A DNA stretch of 64,000 nucleotides from Vespa crabro (GCF_910589235.1 NC_060978.1:3238877-3302876), one strand, 5' to 3'; shown: positions 1 through 11,225, numbered from the stretch's first letter. The notes: generated from the sequence alone by a model not told the origin. Translations and numbers: made by a program.

Positions 1-578
1 GCAGCCGTTCGATCGATTGGACCTGAAAAAATAAACAGATATCGTCCGAATAAAATCGAAACTCGAATTTTTCTCTCTCGTTAGTTTCCCATCGATGATA
101 ATTAATTCTCGGCTTATCACACACTCGATCGGATACGATGGGAAATGTAAAAATGCGTTCAAGTACTCGCCTGCGAATCGATATTTACAACGTGGCTATT
201 CGAAATGGAAACAATTTTCTACTATATTATCTCGTACGAACAGCAACGACAGTAGTCACTACGCTTTATCGTCATTCATGATCAAAATATGCGATATTCG
301 GTAGAGCGCATTTGTCAAGGTTTAAAGCTGCGCACACTTTTGCGACTTTATCACTTGGTGGCCGGTGCTCGCGCTTTTACCGCGTTTTCGACGAACCGAC
401 GAGACGCATTAGCGATATTGAAAAAGCTCGCACGCAGGCGCGCGTTACGCGAATGCGTAACACGTGAACTTTCCCCACTTTTTTTCTCTCTCTCTTCTCG
501 AACGAATCCCCAAACTTGCTCGCGTTTACTCTTCACGGCTATGCCAAGAGAAGAAGGGGATGGAAAAGCGCAAGAGAA

Positions 579-582
<4 letters not shown>

Positions 583-620
<38 letters not shown>
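583..620. repeat. (AG)n microsatellite
   Basis: An uninterrupted AG run of about 19 copies. It lies inside two overlapping opposite-strand open frames and explains their Arg-Glu and Ser-Leu runs. Confidence 0.97.
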
Positions 621-621
<1 letters not shown>

Positions 622-1489
622 AACTTTTTCGCGAATCAAAAGACGAAGAATAAATACGAACGCAAAGCGACTCGAGAGTCGACGCGCCGACGCTTTCAAA
701 GGGTCGATTCTCTGATTAAAGGGTACTTTCCCAGGGTTTGCCAAGTATGTACGCCTCTCCTAGAAATACCTTGCGCTTTTTTCTCTGACAAAGCTTCGAT
801 AAGTACGCTTCTCCGCTCCTTCGTGTAAAGAACAAATTTTAATAATAATCGTTTACTATACCGCGAAAAAAAATCTCCTTCGTTATATCCTCCTTTAATC
901 TAGTATACGTCTCATTATTTTCGACAGAGAGCGAACTATTTCATTTTGTTTGAACACCAGCACATTTCGAATGAATTCTATAAGCTGTTACCATCTATTA
1001 TCTATCTATATTTCTTCGATATGGCCGAAGAAAGCTGATAACGAACTCTTTTATATTCCAAATGAGATTTCATTCGTTCTCTCGCGTATTTCTTATCCAT
1101 TATGAGTCTTTACGATGAAAAGGAATAAGTACATAAGAGTACTATATAATTGTCGTTAATTTTATGTTTTTAACCCTACCCATTTTGTTTGCAAGCAAAA
1201 CTATTCTTTTTTTAATGAATAGTTCTGCTTTTTATAAGCTTTTAAAGTTTCTTTGTATTTCATCTTTTCATGAAAACGCTGCGATACTATGAGGTAGCTA
1301 CATAAGAAAAAGACAAGGTATGAATAATTTTTAACGAGAGTTCAATATTTTAATTTGGCATAGAAATTGTCGTTCACGTACTAGAAGAATTTCGAAAGTA
1401 CGGAAATAGGATGAAGACTTTCGAGAAAGCATTTTAAAAGGGAATATTAAGAGTCGAAAAATTATAGCCTAACGACGCGTAAAAATGGG

Positions 1490-1700
1490 AACAGCGTTAC
1501 GCATTCAATGCGATAAATTATGAGCGACTGATAATAATTATTATAATGGAGTAGCAGGTGGTACACCGTCGGTAATTCTCGCAATGCGTTTTAAATAAAT
1601 GAGCCTCGCATTTAATTTGTCGACTGCGCACTGTACAATCGGTCATTAAGGACAAGTCGTATAGGCTTTATCACGATAGACGCATATGGAAAGAAACGCG
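1490..1700. promoter_or_regulatory. Possible cis-regulatory block (unique, homeodomain-type cores)
   Basis: This unique segment mixes AT-rich cores (a run of TAAT steps near 1531-1547, TTTAAATAAATG near 1591, GCATTTAATTTG near 1609) with GC-rich words (GTGGTACACCG, CGACTGCGCACTG). That texture is common in conserved insect non-coding elements and differs from the low-complexity flanks. No binding site is proven and conservation cannot be tested here. Confidence 0.2.
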
Positions 1701-2728
1701 TCGTCCGGGAGGTTCGTTAGTCGACGAGCGATGTTCTTCATTTTACTGCACCCCTCGCTTGTACGATCCACGTGTCGGGGATAAAAAAAAAATGTCGAGA
1801 ATCTCTCGTCATTCTCTCCTTCTATTAATTGCGACTATAAGTCGTGTTACTTTCGTTACGACATGTATCGGAAAAATCGATTCGGTTTATGGGCTGATCG
1901 TGCTACTTTGTTAATAGTACAACTGTTTTCTTAAAAGAAAAAAGAAATCATCGAATGAATCATATTTGATCCGTCCGATAGTTAAAACGATATCGAAACT
2001 TTTTCCCCTCATGTAATTCTCATAAGCAAATCGTGCAATTATGTACATACAGCTTTGATCTGCTGTGTATACTAGATGGGAAAATTAATTTTAGTTATAT
2101 TAACAAAATATGAAACGCAGCGCAGTTCAAATTATAACACGGAGCAGAAACTAATTAACTAAATGATTGAAGTGTAATTATTAATTGTGGACCTCCCTCT
2201 TCTATCTTTCTCTCTCTCCCTCTCCTCATATTTTATTTTCCTGTTCTATTTTATCCTTTAGATCAAAGCTCAAAGGTTTTATGAAACAATTCATATCGTT
2301 GCAATGGAGACGACTAGTTATTAAATAATGCCGCAATATTAAATACCTTAATGAATAAACAATAAAATTGTAATAACATATTCCATATCAGAAGTTAGTC
2401 AACAAATTCAGAAAAATATAACAAAAGCATTTTCATTTGCTTACTCTATTGTTAACGACGTACTGCAATGTGAGACTGCTTCGTCGATAATACTTAATGC
2501 CTTTTTGACGTACCGAGCATAATTCGATGTCGAGTGAAAAGCTAGAAGATAAAATATTTCTATTTTGAAAGAGAACACATATAACGCGTCAATAATTTAT
2601 ATGGAAAAAATGACGTACATTTTTTCATCCATACAAAAGCCTAGGGGAACGCCTTTAAACAGCGGCTTCACCAATTCTCTCGATTATATCTTCGTAAGGC
2701 TTTTGTAGGACACGGTATCGAGCGTTCC

Positions 2729-2752
2729 ATATATATATATATATATATATAT
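2729..2752. repeat. (AT)n microsatellite
   Basis: Twelve uninterrupted AT copies, followed by unique sequence. Confidence 0.95.
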
Positions 2753-2921
2753 TTCGAACCACGATATCATTGGCTGGCCTCTCGTAGAATTCGAGCCAAA
2801 ATAATTAGGGGTGATGGTAGGTAGAGTCTGTGTACACGCCATGCGCGAGATCGTTTCGCCTCGCGTCGTTGCGCGCTCTTTTAGATCATTCGATCGGTCG
2901 TTGACGAAGAGAGATAGAGAT

Positions 2922-2923
<2 letters not shown>

Positions 2924-2951
<28 letters not shown>
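2924..2951. repeat. (AG)n microsatellite
   Basis: About 14 AG copies ending in a GGGGAGG purine stretch. It lies just upstream of the small open frame at 2992-3189. Confidence 0.95.
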
Positions 2952-2954
<3 letters not shown>

Positions 2955-2991
2955 AGGTAGACAACGAGTCAGGAACCTGACGCGTACGGGG

Positions 2992-3189
2992 GTGGGAGCT
3001 AGCTCCGAATTTGGGGTGCAGAACGTAACAAGCGTAGCTAACGAGCTACAGCAGATTTTATGGGCAGATGGAGATGATGCGATATCCGCGATTGATGCCG
3101 CATATACCAGGGAATGGGGGATGCAGAGACTACCTCCAAGTAGGGTTTCCTCAGCAATGAGACGGATTTGCAACATTCTCTTATTATAA
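2992..3189 (+). CDS. Weak candidate small ORF, function unknown
   Basis: A 65-codon ATG-to-stop frame whose translation is not low-complexity, unlike most open frames here. It has a mixed, slightly acidic segment (residues about 9-35, containing LQQILWADGDDAISAIDAAY) and a basic end (RVSSAMRRICNILLL). I recognise no domain, signal peptide or family. The opposite strand is also open over the same bases, which weakens the case. It could be part of an exon or chance. The ATG is the first in frame after the GA tract. Confidence 0.12.
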   Translation: MGASSEFGVQNVTSVANELQQILWADGDDAISAIDAAYTREWGMQRLPPSRVSSAMRRICNILLL

Positions 3190-3197
3190 CGCAAGAA

Positions 3198-3217
3198 CCG
3201 CAACGAGCCGCAACGAG
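3198..3217. repeat. Two-copy 10-bp direct repeat
   Basis: CCGCAACGAG occurs twice in tandem, with a partial third copy (TACCGCAGC) after it. Confidence 0.8.
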
Positions 3218-3987
3218 TACCGCAGCTTGCCTCGAATGACTATCCTCGATATTACCGGTGTTATCTTAGAATTATTTCACCCTTGTCATTTATATCCCTT
3301 TCATTTTCCTTCTCGCATAGATCATTTGAAATCATTTAAGCTCGGCAATTTGTGATAGATGTATAATATATTTGTAATATAAAGAACGAATTAGAAAGAA
3401 GAAAAAGCTCGATTTACTTTGGAATTTCAATGATTTGAGAAATTTTTTATTTCGACTAAATTACGATATGTCTTTTGTATTCACGTTTATATGATTTTAA
3501 TTATTTGCTAAAACATAGAACGAACCGTCAAAAAGTTATTACAGCTTGCAAACGAATCCTGATTAAAATCACGAGAGGCTTAATCAGTCTAACGCGTTAT
3601 CGTAAAGTTTTGCGAATTCAATGTTATCTTGTTCGAAATCATATTCGTTTTCCCGGAGTTGGGTTGGTGAACAATACGTATCAACGTACGTACGTGCGCC
3701 TACGTATGCGTGTGCGTATGCGTGTGTGTACGAAGGGATGGACGAACTCGCACGTGCGTATTAAAGTCGGACACAAAAAAAGGTCGATTTGACGAGGGTC
3801 CGCCTGCTGTGCCGCGATATGTCCATCATCAACCCCGAAAACGTGAGCGCGATGCATAGGTCGAACTTATTTTATAGGAAAGAGATAGAAGAAGACAAAG
3901 ATGGATACGGGTTCAACTATTCTGAAGTATAATAAACTTTGATAATAAGTCTTGCCGAGAAAGCTTGTTCTATCGAGCTTTGTCTTC

Positions 3988-4017
3988 GTTATCTCACGTT
4001 ATCTTATGTTATCTTGT
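3988..4017. repeat. Three-copy 10-bp tandem repeat
   Basis: Three tandem units GTTATCTCAC, GTTATCTTAT and GTTATCTTGT share the core GTTATCT at exact 10-bp spacing, about one helical turn. Confidence 0.85.
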
Positions 4018-4409
4018 CAGAAAGAGTCGATGTAAACATATTTAAGAAATAACAATATTATGTCGAGCTAATAAACTCTATTCGTTTGATTAAAATTTTC
4101 ACTACAACGTAACAATTAACTATAGTAACTTTCCTTTACAAATAACGCGGATTTATTTAATATTACAGTGAGTTTTTATTTACTTTTGCATATTCTTATT
4201 TAATAGCAAATAATTTCTACAGACTAAAAACAACATTTTCCTCTTTTTATAGAGCAGTCGTCCGTTACGTTGAGTCTTAATTACCAAGCACGCGTTTTAC
4301 ACAGGTCAGGGCATCCTACGTTTCTTTTCTACTCATTTACGAGCTCTCTTCGATTTTTCACGGTTCCCCGATGAAGCGGAAAGTTTGGTGGGTTCGCTGG
4401 AGGGATGTC

Positions 4410-4411
<2 letters not shown>

Positions 4412-4471
<60 letters not shown>
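4412..4471. repeat. (GA)n microsatellite with GGGA interruption
   Basis: Two GA runs of roughly 30 bp each, separated by one GGGA at 4440-4444. Open on both strands, giving spurious Arg-Glu and Ser-Leu frames. Confidence 0.97.
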
Positions 4472-4474
<3 letters not shown>

Positions 4475-5189
4475 AGCGCGAAGGTCCGGCTATCAGATAT
4501 ACGGAAACAAAGGTCGGAAGAACCTCGACTGAATTCTATGAGTGGTCCTCCCTCAAAGAGGCAAGAAAGGTAGATGCTATCCTTTGCTCGTTGCTGCATC
4601 ATCCAGGAGGGTGGTAGCGATGTTAGCAATGATGACGACGACGCGACGTTCCTAGCCGGTACCTCCTGCTACCGGACACTTTCATTAGCTTCTCTTTTGT
4701 TCTATGGATATTGCTTTCACGAGTCCACTTTCATTTAGCCACGAAAAAGAGAAGAAGGATTATACTCCTTGAAAGAATCGCTGAACCGTTCAACGATGGA
4801 TGAACAAAAAAGCCAGGCTCTTCCGATCGTCTGACCTCTTGTTTCACGAAGAGAAACAAAATCTAGCGACGTTCTTGAATCTTCTTAATTTTTTAATTCT
4901 TTTCAATCTCTTAAGGTTTTAAATATCTCCAAATCGATAACAATATTCTAATTAAAGAAACGAATTATCGACTAAACTTTTGCTAATTATTGCAAATTAT
5001 AGTTCATAACATTGGAAAGATTTTATAAATAATTGTCAAATTATTATATTATCTCTTTTATATCGCAAATAAATGAAGATTTGAAGTGACACATCGGTGT
5101 ACGCGTAATTAGAGAAAATTTCTACGAGTAGAGACAAAATTATTGGGATGGAGGTAGCCATGCGGAAAACGTGCGGGAGTACTGTTCAT

Positions 5190-5213
<24 letters not shown>
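5190..5213. repeat. (GA)n microsatellite
   Basis: Twelve GA copies, then a degenerate AGAAAGAGAA tail. Confidence 0.95.
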
Positions 5214-5221
<8 letters not shown>

Positions 5222-6204
5222 CGATGGAAGCTATCGGACACGAGAGAGCGATGAAGATAAAGGGTGGTTGGAGGGAAGCAAACGGGAAAGAGGAGGAATA
5301 CGGAAGGGATTTTAATGTACTTACTTGAAAGTAATGGAGGAGTTTGCTCGGTGGACACGTCGTTCGCTGTAGGAAAAACAAGCACTACGCCTGACAAAAC
5401 AGAGCGCGGCTATGCGCTTTATTTACTCGCTTCATTGTTTGAGTTTTTTAATGCATCTCGTGTATATACATATATGTGTGTGTATGTGCATTTATATATG
5501 TATATATGTAAGCATGTATATGCATATATAGACGGTGAAAAGGGGAGAGAGAAAGAGACAGAATGACGAAGGGTGTGCTCGACCAGTTATGTGTACCGAA
5601 GGTTCCAGCTCGTTGGGGATGGCTCTAGATCAATCATATTTTTTAGGAGACACCAAGCAAGTTAGGTAAGTAAGTATATAGAATGCACCGATGACAAAGA
5701 AAGGTAGAACGATCACGGGACCAATCTGGTACGAGTAGATTTTTCTATGAACAGCAAAGTAGTAACAAAAATTGTTGCATCGGGCAAGAACCAGCCATGC
5801 ATCTTGTGAAATTTGCTCGACACAGGTTGATCACTCGGTGTACTCTTTTTATCGATTGTCTCTGGTTAGAAAAGATAATATAATGTACATATCCACATAC
5901 TATCTTTACCAGGATATTCGTGGTTTTGCTTTTTACTCTATTTTTCTTTCTTTCTTTGACATTATTCTTTCTTCATAGGATCAAAAAATAAAGAACTAAG
6001 GCGGAACCTGTGTCATTTTCGAAAGACATTCGATCCAAAGTGATCGAAGGAAAAAGTTTTCTTATCGATCTCGTATCAAGAGATAATTATTATTACAATT
6101 TCCACGCTAATAATCAGAAGCACACATACGTATACGCACACGTACGTACATGTATCTCCATGAATCTCGTACGTAATGCCTTTGAAGCGAGTGCTTTGAC
6201 GGGG

Positions 6205-6256
6205 GCGGCACGCGGACAAGGCACGCGGACGGAGCACGAGGACGAAGCACGCGTAC
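6205..6256. repeat. 13-bp GC-rich minisatellite, four copies
   Basis: Four consecutive 13-bp units: GCGGCACGCGGAC, AAGGCACGCGGAC, GGAGCACGAGGAC and GAAGCACGCGTAC. The consensus core is GCACGCGGAC. It is markedly more GC-rich than its surroundings. Similarity of one unit to microRNA miR-124 was considered and rejected. Confidence 0.85.
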
Positions 6257-6375
6257 GAGACACAATTGTCAAGTCAGTGAGACGCGAAGGGTGAGTAGAA
6301 TATCTGCGTGAGAGCCTGCTGGTGCGGGTATCGATTCGAGCAAAGGGGTTGCATCCTCTCGAGATCTATTTACGG

Positions 6376-6402
6376 TCTCTCTCTCTCTCTCTAGCTCTCT
6401 CT
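6376..6402. repeat. (CT)n microsatellite, interrupted
   Basis: CT run broken once by AG (CTAGCT) near 6391. Confidence 0.9.
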
Positions 6403-6906
6403 TCATCGTCGTCCCACGCGTGTGCGTCTTTTCGATCTCGAGCCTTCATCGGCGCCTTTAACGTCATCGACCTCCTCAACGTCGTCCTAATCGGTAAAAG
6501 GGTCGATAAGCGGAACGCGTCTACCAGTTGGTCTAATTTACGTGCAGCACGTTCCAACGTTTCAATTTGCCTTCGCACTAAGGATTATTGCCCTGTGAGC
6601 AATCGCCTTATGATTTCGACAAGATCGAATCGTTTAATGTGATTCACTTCAATGAGATCCTATATTTTAACTGGATTAATAATTTCGACGAATAAGTAGA
6701 ATGGATCTATTGGTCTCCTTATAACGACGTTCAATATCTGTAAAAAGCTTGGAATATTATTTTATTGACAGAGATAGGAAATATTTTTGAAGAATACTTT
6801 TAGATAAAGTAATAATTTTTCTTTTTTCTTAAAGATTACAAAATCGGGAATATTTAATTCGACATTTTAAGTAAAGAAAATCTGTTCAATGAAGATAGAT
6901 GATTTT

Positions 6907-6924
6907 AAAAAAATTTGTAAAAAA
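6907..6924 (-). terminator. Likely Pol III terminator of the initiator tRNA
   Basis: Reading the minus strand downstream of the tRNA, the first T runs of four or more are T6 (plus 6919-6924) and T7 (plus 6907-6913). RNA polymerase III ends transcription at such runs on the non-template strand. The stretch 6925-6974 has only A runs in this orientation, so the primary transcript would carry a trailer of about 50 nt. Many tRNA genes have a T run within about 10-20 nt, so this trailer is long. The role is inferred from position. Confidence 0.5.
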
Positions 6925-6974
6925 TAAAGGACCCTGTGTGCTCTTTTTAGCGGATAGGGTGCGCCTTTTTCCCT

Positions 6975-7046
6975 TAGCAGAGCGTGGTTTCGATCCACGG
7001 ACCTCTGGGTTATGGGCCCAGCACGCTTCCACTGCGCCACTCTGCT
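6975..7046 (-). tRNA. tRNA-iMet-CAT: Initiator tRNA-Met (anticodon CAT)
   Basis: The reverse complement folds as a complete 72-nt cloverleaf without an intron. The acceptor stem is AGCAGAG/CTCTGCT with discriminator A. The D arm is GCGC-AGTGGAA-GCGT, the anticodon stem CTGGG/CCCAG with loop CCCATAA, and the T arm CGTGG-ATCGAAA-CCACG. The anticodon CAT lies at plus-strand 7012-7014. Initiator-specific marks are all present: an A1:U72 pair, three G:C pairs beside the anticodon loop, C33 instead of U33, and a T loop starting with A54 (AUCGAAA) rather than TTC. The tRNA reads start codons and enters the ribosomal P site with eIF2. The internal A box (around GTGGCGCAGTGG) and B box (GGATCGAAACC) are intact, so it is probably an active Pol III gene. 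The genomic strand does not encode CCA, as expected in eukaryotes. It stands alone, with no second tRNA seen in the window. Confidence 0.97.
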
Positions 7047-7173
7047 TCGATGATATCAACTTTCAAAGTCCATTACTTGACGTCCATTATAAATATGACA
7101 AATACTTATTTACGTTTTTATTTGTTCGTCTGTATCTGTGAAAGCTTCTTAAGTACGGACGACGGATCGTAAA

Positions 7174-7260
7174 TTGAAAATCCTTCGCTACAAACAATCT
7201 CCTTTTTCCTTTTTCGTCTTTCTTTTATTTGCATTTAATGGAAGAAAAAGGGAGAAGAGA
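7174..7260. other. Pyrimidine-to-purine switch upstream of the GA tract
   Basis: A T-rich segment (TTTTTCCTTTTTCG and similar, 7200-7230) is followed after about 20 bp by an A-rich purine segment leading into the GA tract at 7270. It can pair partly with itself. No gene is seen. Confidence 0.4.
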
Positions 7261-7263
7261 AAG

Positions 7264-7269
<6 letters not shown>

Positions 7270-7303
<34 letters not shown>

Positions 7304-7311
7304 AGGGAGAG
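7270..7311. repeat. Compound (GA)n-(GGGA)n repeat
   Basis: About 14 GA copies followed by three GGGA-type units (GGGAGGGAGGGAGAGG). All-purine on the plus strand. Confidence 0.95.
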
Positions 7312-10300
7312 GATTACGTGTCTAGATTCTCTTTATACCGCCTAAAATATCCGCTTTCACGTCAAAGTTTTGCAAGAATCATGAGTCTAAAGCAAGAGGC
7401 ATCGAGGAAGTTTACGAGCTATCCTCTCTCCTTTCATCCCCTCCATCCGTCCTTACCGAAACTCTTGGGGAGCTTAGATTTACGTAAATATTCAAAAAGT
7501 TTTATATTTTAATTAAACCATCGATGGGGTGAGAACCAAGTTGAAAGTATGGTTACATATTTGAAAGAGTAGATTTTGTAATTCTCATATATTTTAGATC
7601 AAGAAAGGATTCCTTACGCGGCCGCTTACTTACTCGAAAATTAAATCGAAGTGCGTCTTAATCGTTTGTCGGACTAGTCGCGAACTCGTTGAAAAGTCAA
7701 TGGATAATGAAGTGCCGTCGATGGCTTTATCGGAAACATTGGGATAAAAGAAAGAACGTAAGGGGATTGTTCTTTTCGGATGGAAGGAGACTTTTCTGGT
7801 GGGAAATACTTAACTTCTTACAGGGGAGAGGAGGAACGAAGACACCCGGATTGCTCGATGGTAATTCATGTACAGCGTTTTGAGAAACTCGACTCTCTGC
7901 TCTTTTATCGGATTAAATGCACTTCAGAACGGATGGGGAACAATGGTCGTCGACATTATTCGAGTTTTTCAGCTCACTCGTCTTCTCTCTTCGTTTTGCA
8001 CACTCGTCCGAATCATGGCAGGTCGATTGTTTCTCTTTCTCCTTCTCTTCCATTCTTTCTTTCCGTCTCTTACCATCCCCACCCTCTACATTCTCACCCT
8101 CCTGTTCTTTCTGTTTTCATTACTACATTAAGAACTTTCTCGACAAGCTCTCAAGTTAATCCATCCTATAAACTATTCCAAAGGCAGTGAATGGAAACGC
8201 TCGATCGATCTCGATTTCGATGTCTTTAAGAAAACCTTTAAAGATAAGTGTCGATTAAAAACGGAAATTCTTTAGTGCGGATAACACGTTCTGAAACGAA
8301 AAGTATTCGTAAGGACCAGGAAGATAGCTCAGATTCTATTCAAGCTTCGAATGATTTTACTTTTGATCTCAGAAACGTAAAGGACCGCGAAAGAGAGGCG
8401 ATGGCACTTTGCTTTGCGGTGAAGGGACGGTGATCCTCAACGAATGTACTCTCGTCTCTTCGTCGCTGCGGAAGGAACTAATCAAGCGAACGGAGATAAG
8501 TCTTCCGATAATGGAATCGACGACGAACACCGGCGGATTCGAGACTCTTGCCGTTGCTCCCGACGCTTCTGTGGCTTACCATAGTGAAGTCGTACGGTGT
8601 CAGGATTAGACTGGGCAATGAGTTACGGAAACGAATCTAACGCGATACTGTAGGTACAATAGTTTAACTCTCTTATCCTTATTCTTTAGGATTGAAATTG
8701 GTACATGTACAGGGGGCACGTTTGAAAATTAAGGATCGGCTTTAGAAATTTTTTTATAGTCTCGAGAAGAAAGATAATAGAAATTGAAAAGCGAGGCGTT
8801 TAGTTTTAATTCACGTCGAACCAACGTTAGAACCAACTCGATTGTTCGGAGCGGACGATAATTAACTGACCGGGGAGAGTAGGAGCGATAGTTCTTAATG
8901 AAGGATTAAATTTCATTATCGTGTGCTCCGCCGCGTAATTCTATGCCTTAATCAGGGCTGACGAATTTCCTCGAAGAAAGTTCGCCTTTACGAATCGAAT
9001 CGATGTGTCTCGTTAGTGCGCAGCAAACGGAACCCGAGCGAAACGAGGGCTAGCTAGGTAGGGTGTGGTGCGAGCCATCGACTGGATGGCATGACGAAGA
9101 CATCCTTATTCGGAGAAAAAAGAAAGAGCCTAAGGAGAACAAGGAGGAATTGTCCAAAGGGAAAAGAGGAGTCAAGCGTTCGAGGAGAGTTCCTCTTCGA
9201 GCTCCGAACTACCTTCACGGCTGTGGAATAATAAACTGTCCCTTTGCAGTACATTGAACGATTTTCTACGATCGATCAAATGGACGTTCCCCTTCCTTTT
9301 CGTTCCTTCTGTCGAATCGTTACGAGCTAAACTTCTCTCTTTTCTTCTCCTTCTCTTTCTCTTTCTTTTTTTCCTCTCGTTTCTCTCTAAGTTACCTCGT
9401 TTCGTCGGAGTCCATGCATCTCGAGCGAAATTAAAACTTTGCCTTATTACCGATGCAGCCTTCGTGTCTCGCTCTTTTTACGTAATCGACGAACTCCAAC
9501 CGTTCCTCTAAGTGACCGAGAGTTCAAAAGCGTCGTTATGGTTTTCCTTTGAATTTCCGCGTGTATTCTTAACGCATAAATTCGTTGTCCTTGCGACGAA
9601 TAATCGGACGAGAAAGTAGAAAGCTCTAATCTTCCCAACGGAGAGTAAAGCAAGAAGGAGAAAGTAGAGAAAAGTTTAAAAAGTTTTAGTAATTAAAAGT
9701 GAAACCAAGAGGCGAGCCAGCCACGCGAGAGCTTAAACAAATTCATCTCTGGTAGAGAGCACGAGTTAATCCATTTTTATCGAAGGTACCCTTTCGCGAA
9801 AGCTTTTCAAGTAATTCTTTTTGCAAAAAGAAAAGAGAAAAAGAAGAAAAAAAGAGGAAAGAAAAAAGAAGAAACCTGACTCAAGTTTGTCGGACTCGCC
9901 GGAGATAGGATGTTCTACGAAGTTTTCACGAACATAGCAGTTACGAAACCTTTGTTGCATACTCTTGGTTCTCTGCTCTCTTTTTCTTTCTTCTTTTCTT
10001 ACCATCCATCTCTTTCTCTCTTTTGTAATTTGATATATCCTTAATGTCCTTAACGTTCGATAAAACAGGAAAACTCTTTGTCAAGAGGGTGCCCAAGTGA
10101 AATCCGATAGAATGCGTTCAATTTGAAGCTAACTTTAATGGATCGCAACGGTATCCAATCGTGGTTTATGTTGGTATTTTTAAATTGTTTTGACGGCAAG
10201 ATAATGAAATCTCGTTGCGAAAAATAGCTCGGCCAATAAAAATGTTCATATGGAATTGTCGAACGAAATGATGCCAGGTAAATTAATCGTAAATTAATTG

Positions 10301-10879
10301 TTTTTTCATTGGTTCGCTGATGATAATATGTTTCCGGTGTTTCGAAATAATAATCGAATAATTCACGTTCGTTCGGTCACGAGAATGAATTCTTTAGCAA
10401 TTTATTTTTCGTATAAAATGTTATTACATCGTAGGATTATTAAGGTATTTAATTTTTCACATTCCAATCTTAAAGCACTTTTAATAAACGTGCGCTATAT
10501 CAATTCGATAACATTGGTACACGTTGATGCGAGCGGTATTGTATACTTTTTTCTTCGGTCGTTATCACTCTTATAGAAAAACGTATCTGTGCTTGTTACC
10601 AAAGATATTGAGTTTCACGATACACCCATTATCCAAAATCTTCCAATCCTGTTTGCGCGCAAGTTCGAGCTCCAGGCTTGTCTACAGTGTTTCGGCTTCG
10701 TTAAAGAGTAATACGGGGATGGTCGATCGAATCATCCAATTTCCGGACAAAGACCACGTTAACCGCAGCCTCGAAGGCCGAGTATCGTCCGTTAGGACAG
10801 TATTTTTACTCATCCATCGTTCGTCGGTTATAACTCGGAAACTATCTCGTATTTGGACAATCGATAACGTCTACCTGCC
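7312..10879. other. Non-coding stretch with no supportable gene
   Basis: Pyrimidine-rich sequence dominates 7970-8110 and 9330-9400, giving Ser/Phe/Leu-rich frames that are not real proteins. The frame at 8409-8609 has a tail of mixed composition (MESTTNTGGFETLAVAPDAS) but overlaps another open frame and has no recognisable family. A possible regulatory block at 8800-9010 is listed separately. A purine-rich run lies at 9826-9874. Confidence 0.55.
8800..9010. promoter_or_regulatory. Possible cis-regulatory block
   Basis: Unique sequence with repeated AT-rich cores (GATAATTAACTG, AGGATTAAATTTC, GCGTAATTC, GCCTTAATCAGG) set between GC-rich words (GACCGGGGAGAG, GTGCTCCGCCGCG). Low-complexity repeats are absent. 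The regulatory role is inferred from texture only. Confidence 0.2.
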
Positions 10880-10901
10880 TGTATATACATATGTATATGT
10901 A

Positions 10902-10958
<57 letters not shown>
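10880..10958. repeat. (TA)n-rich microsatellite
   Basis: Degenerate TATACATATGTA units lead into a long TA run at about 10907-10946, then TTTATATATATAT. It gives Ile-Tyr frames on both strands. Confidence 0.95.
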
Positions 10959-10959
<1 letters not shown>

Positions 10960-11183
10960 CACGATAAGAAACGCTATCATGAAAGTCTTATACCAAGTCG
11001 GTTTCGAATTAATCGGTCCTAGACGATTAAAAGGTAAATAAAATGATTGAGCTAAAGAGTATCGCGTATACGCAAAGTTCATTTCGGATCGCGTCTTAAA
11101 GCATCAGCCGTTTTAGTTCCTAATAGGAACTAGGAAGAGAAGTACGTCAAGCGGTCCTCGAAGGGCACGATTTACTGGCAATA

Positions 11184-11225
11184 TCGTCTGAAACGATATC
11201 AGACGAGATACTCCCTTGACGGGAG
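11184..11225. repeat. Two adjacent small inverted repeats
   Basis: TCGTCTGA (11184-11191) pairs with TCAGACGA (11199-11206) around a 7-nt loop. CTCCC-TTGAC-GGGAG follows at 11211-11225. Both form perfect short stems. No T run follows, so a terminator is unlikely. Confidence 0.6.

Larger units (their letters stand above)
1..2728. other. Non-coding stretch, no gene found
   Basis: Apart from the GA repeat at 583-620 this is unique, AT-rich sequence. Open frames at 289-828 (+) and 351-623 (-) run through the GA tract and encode Arg-Glu or Ser-Leu runs, so they are not credible genes. The part from 840 to 1480 is rich in stop codons on both strands. An enhancer-like block at 1490-1700 is listed separately. 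Nothing else is recognisable. Confidence 0.6.
2953..6904. other. Non-coding stretch between 2.95 and 6.9 kb
   Basis: Outside the listed repeats and the weak ORF at 2992-3189, this holds AT-rich unique sequence with no supportable exon. A CGT/GTAC-rich stretch at 3680-3740 is imperfectly repetitive (CGTATGCGTGTGCGTATGCG). Frames such as 3475-3792 and 6010-6294 have no recognisable domains. Short TA/TG-rich runs occur at 5455-5535. Confidence 0.6.

Noticed and set aside
289..828. 179-codon plus frame
   Set aside because: It runs through (AG)n, and the opposite strand is open too. No recognisable protein.
6215..6235. AAGGCACGCGG match to the 5' part of microRNA miR-124
   Set aside because: It is one unit of a 13-bp minisatellite, the match stops after 11 bases and no hairpin arm is seen.
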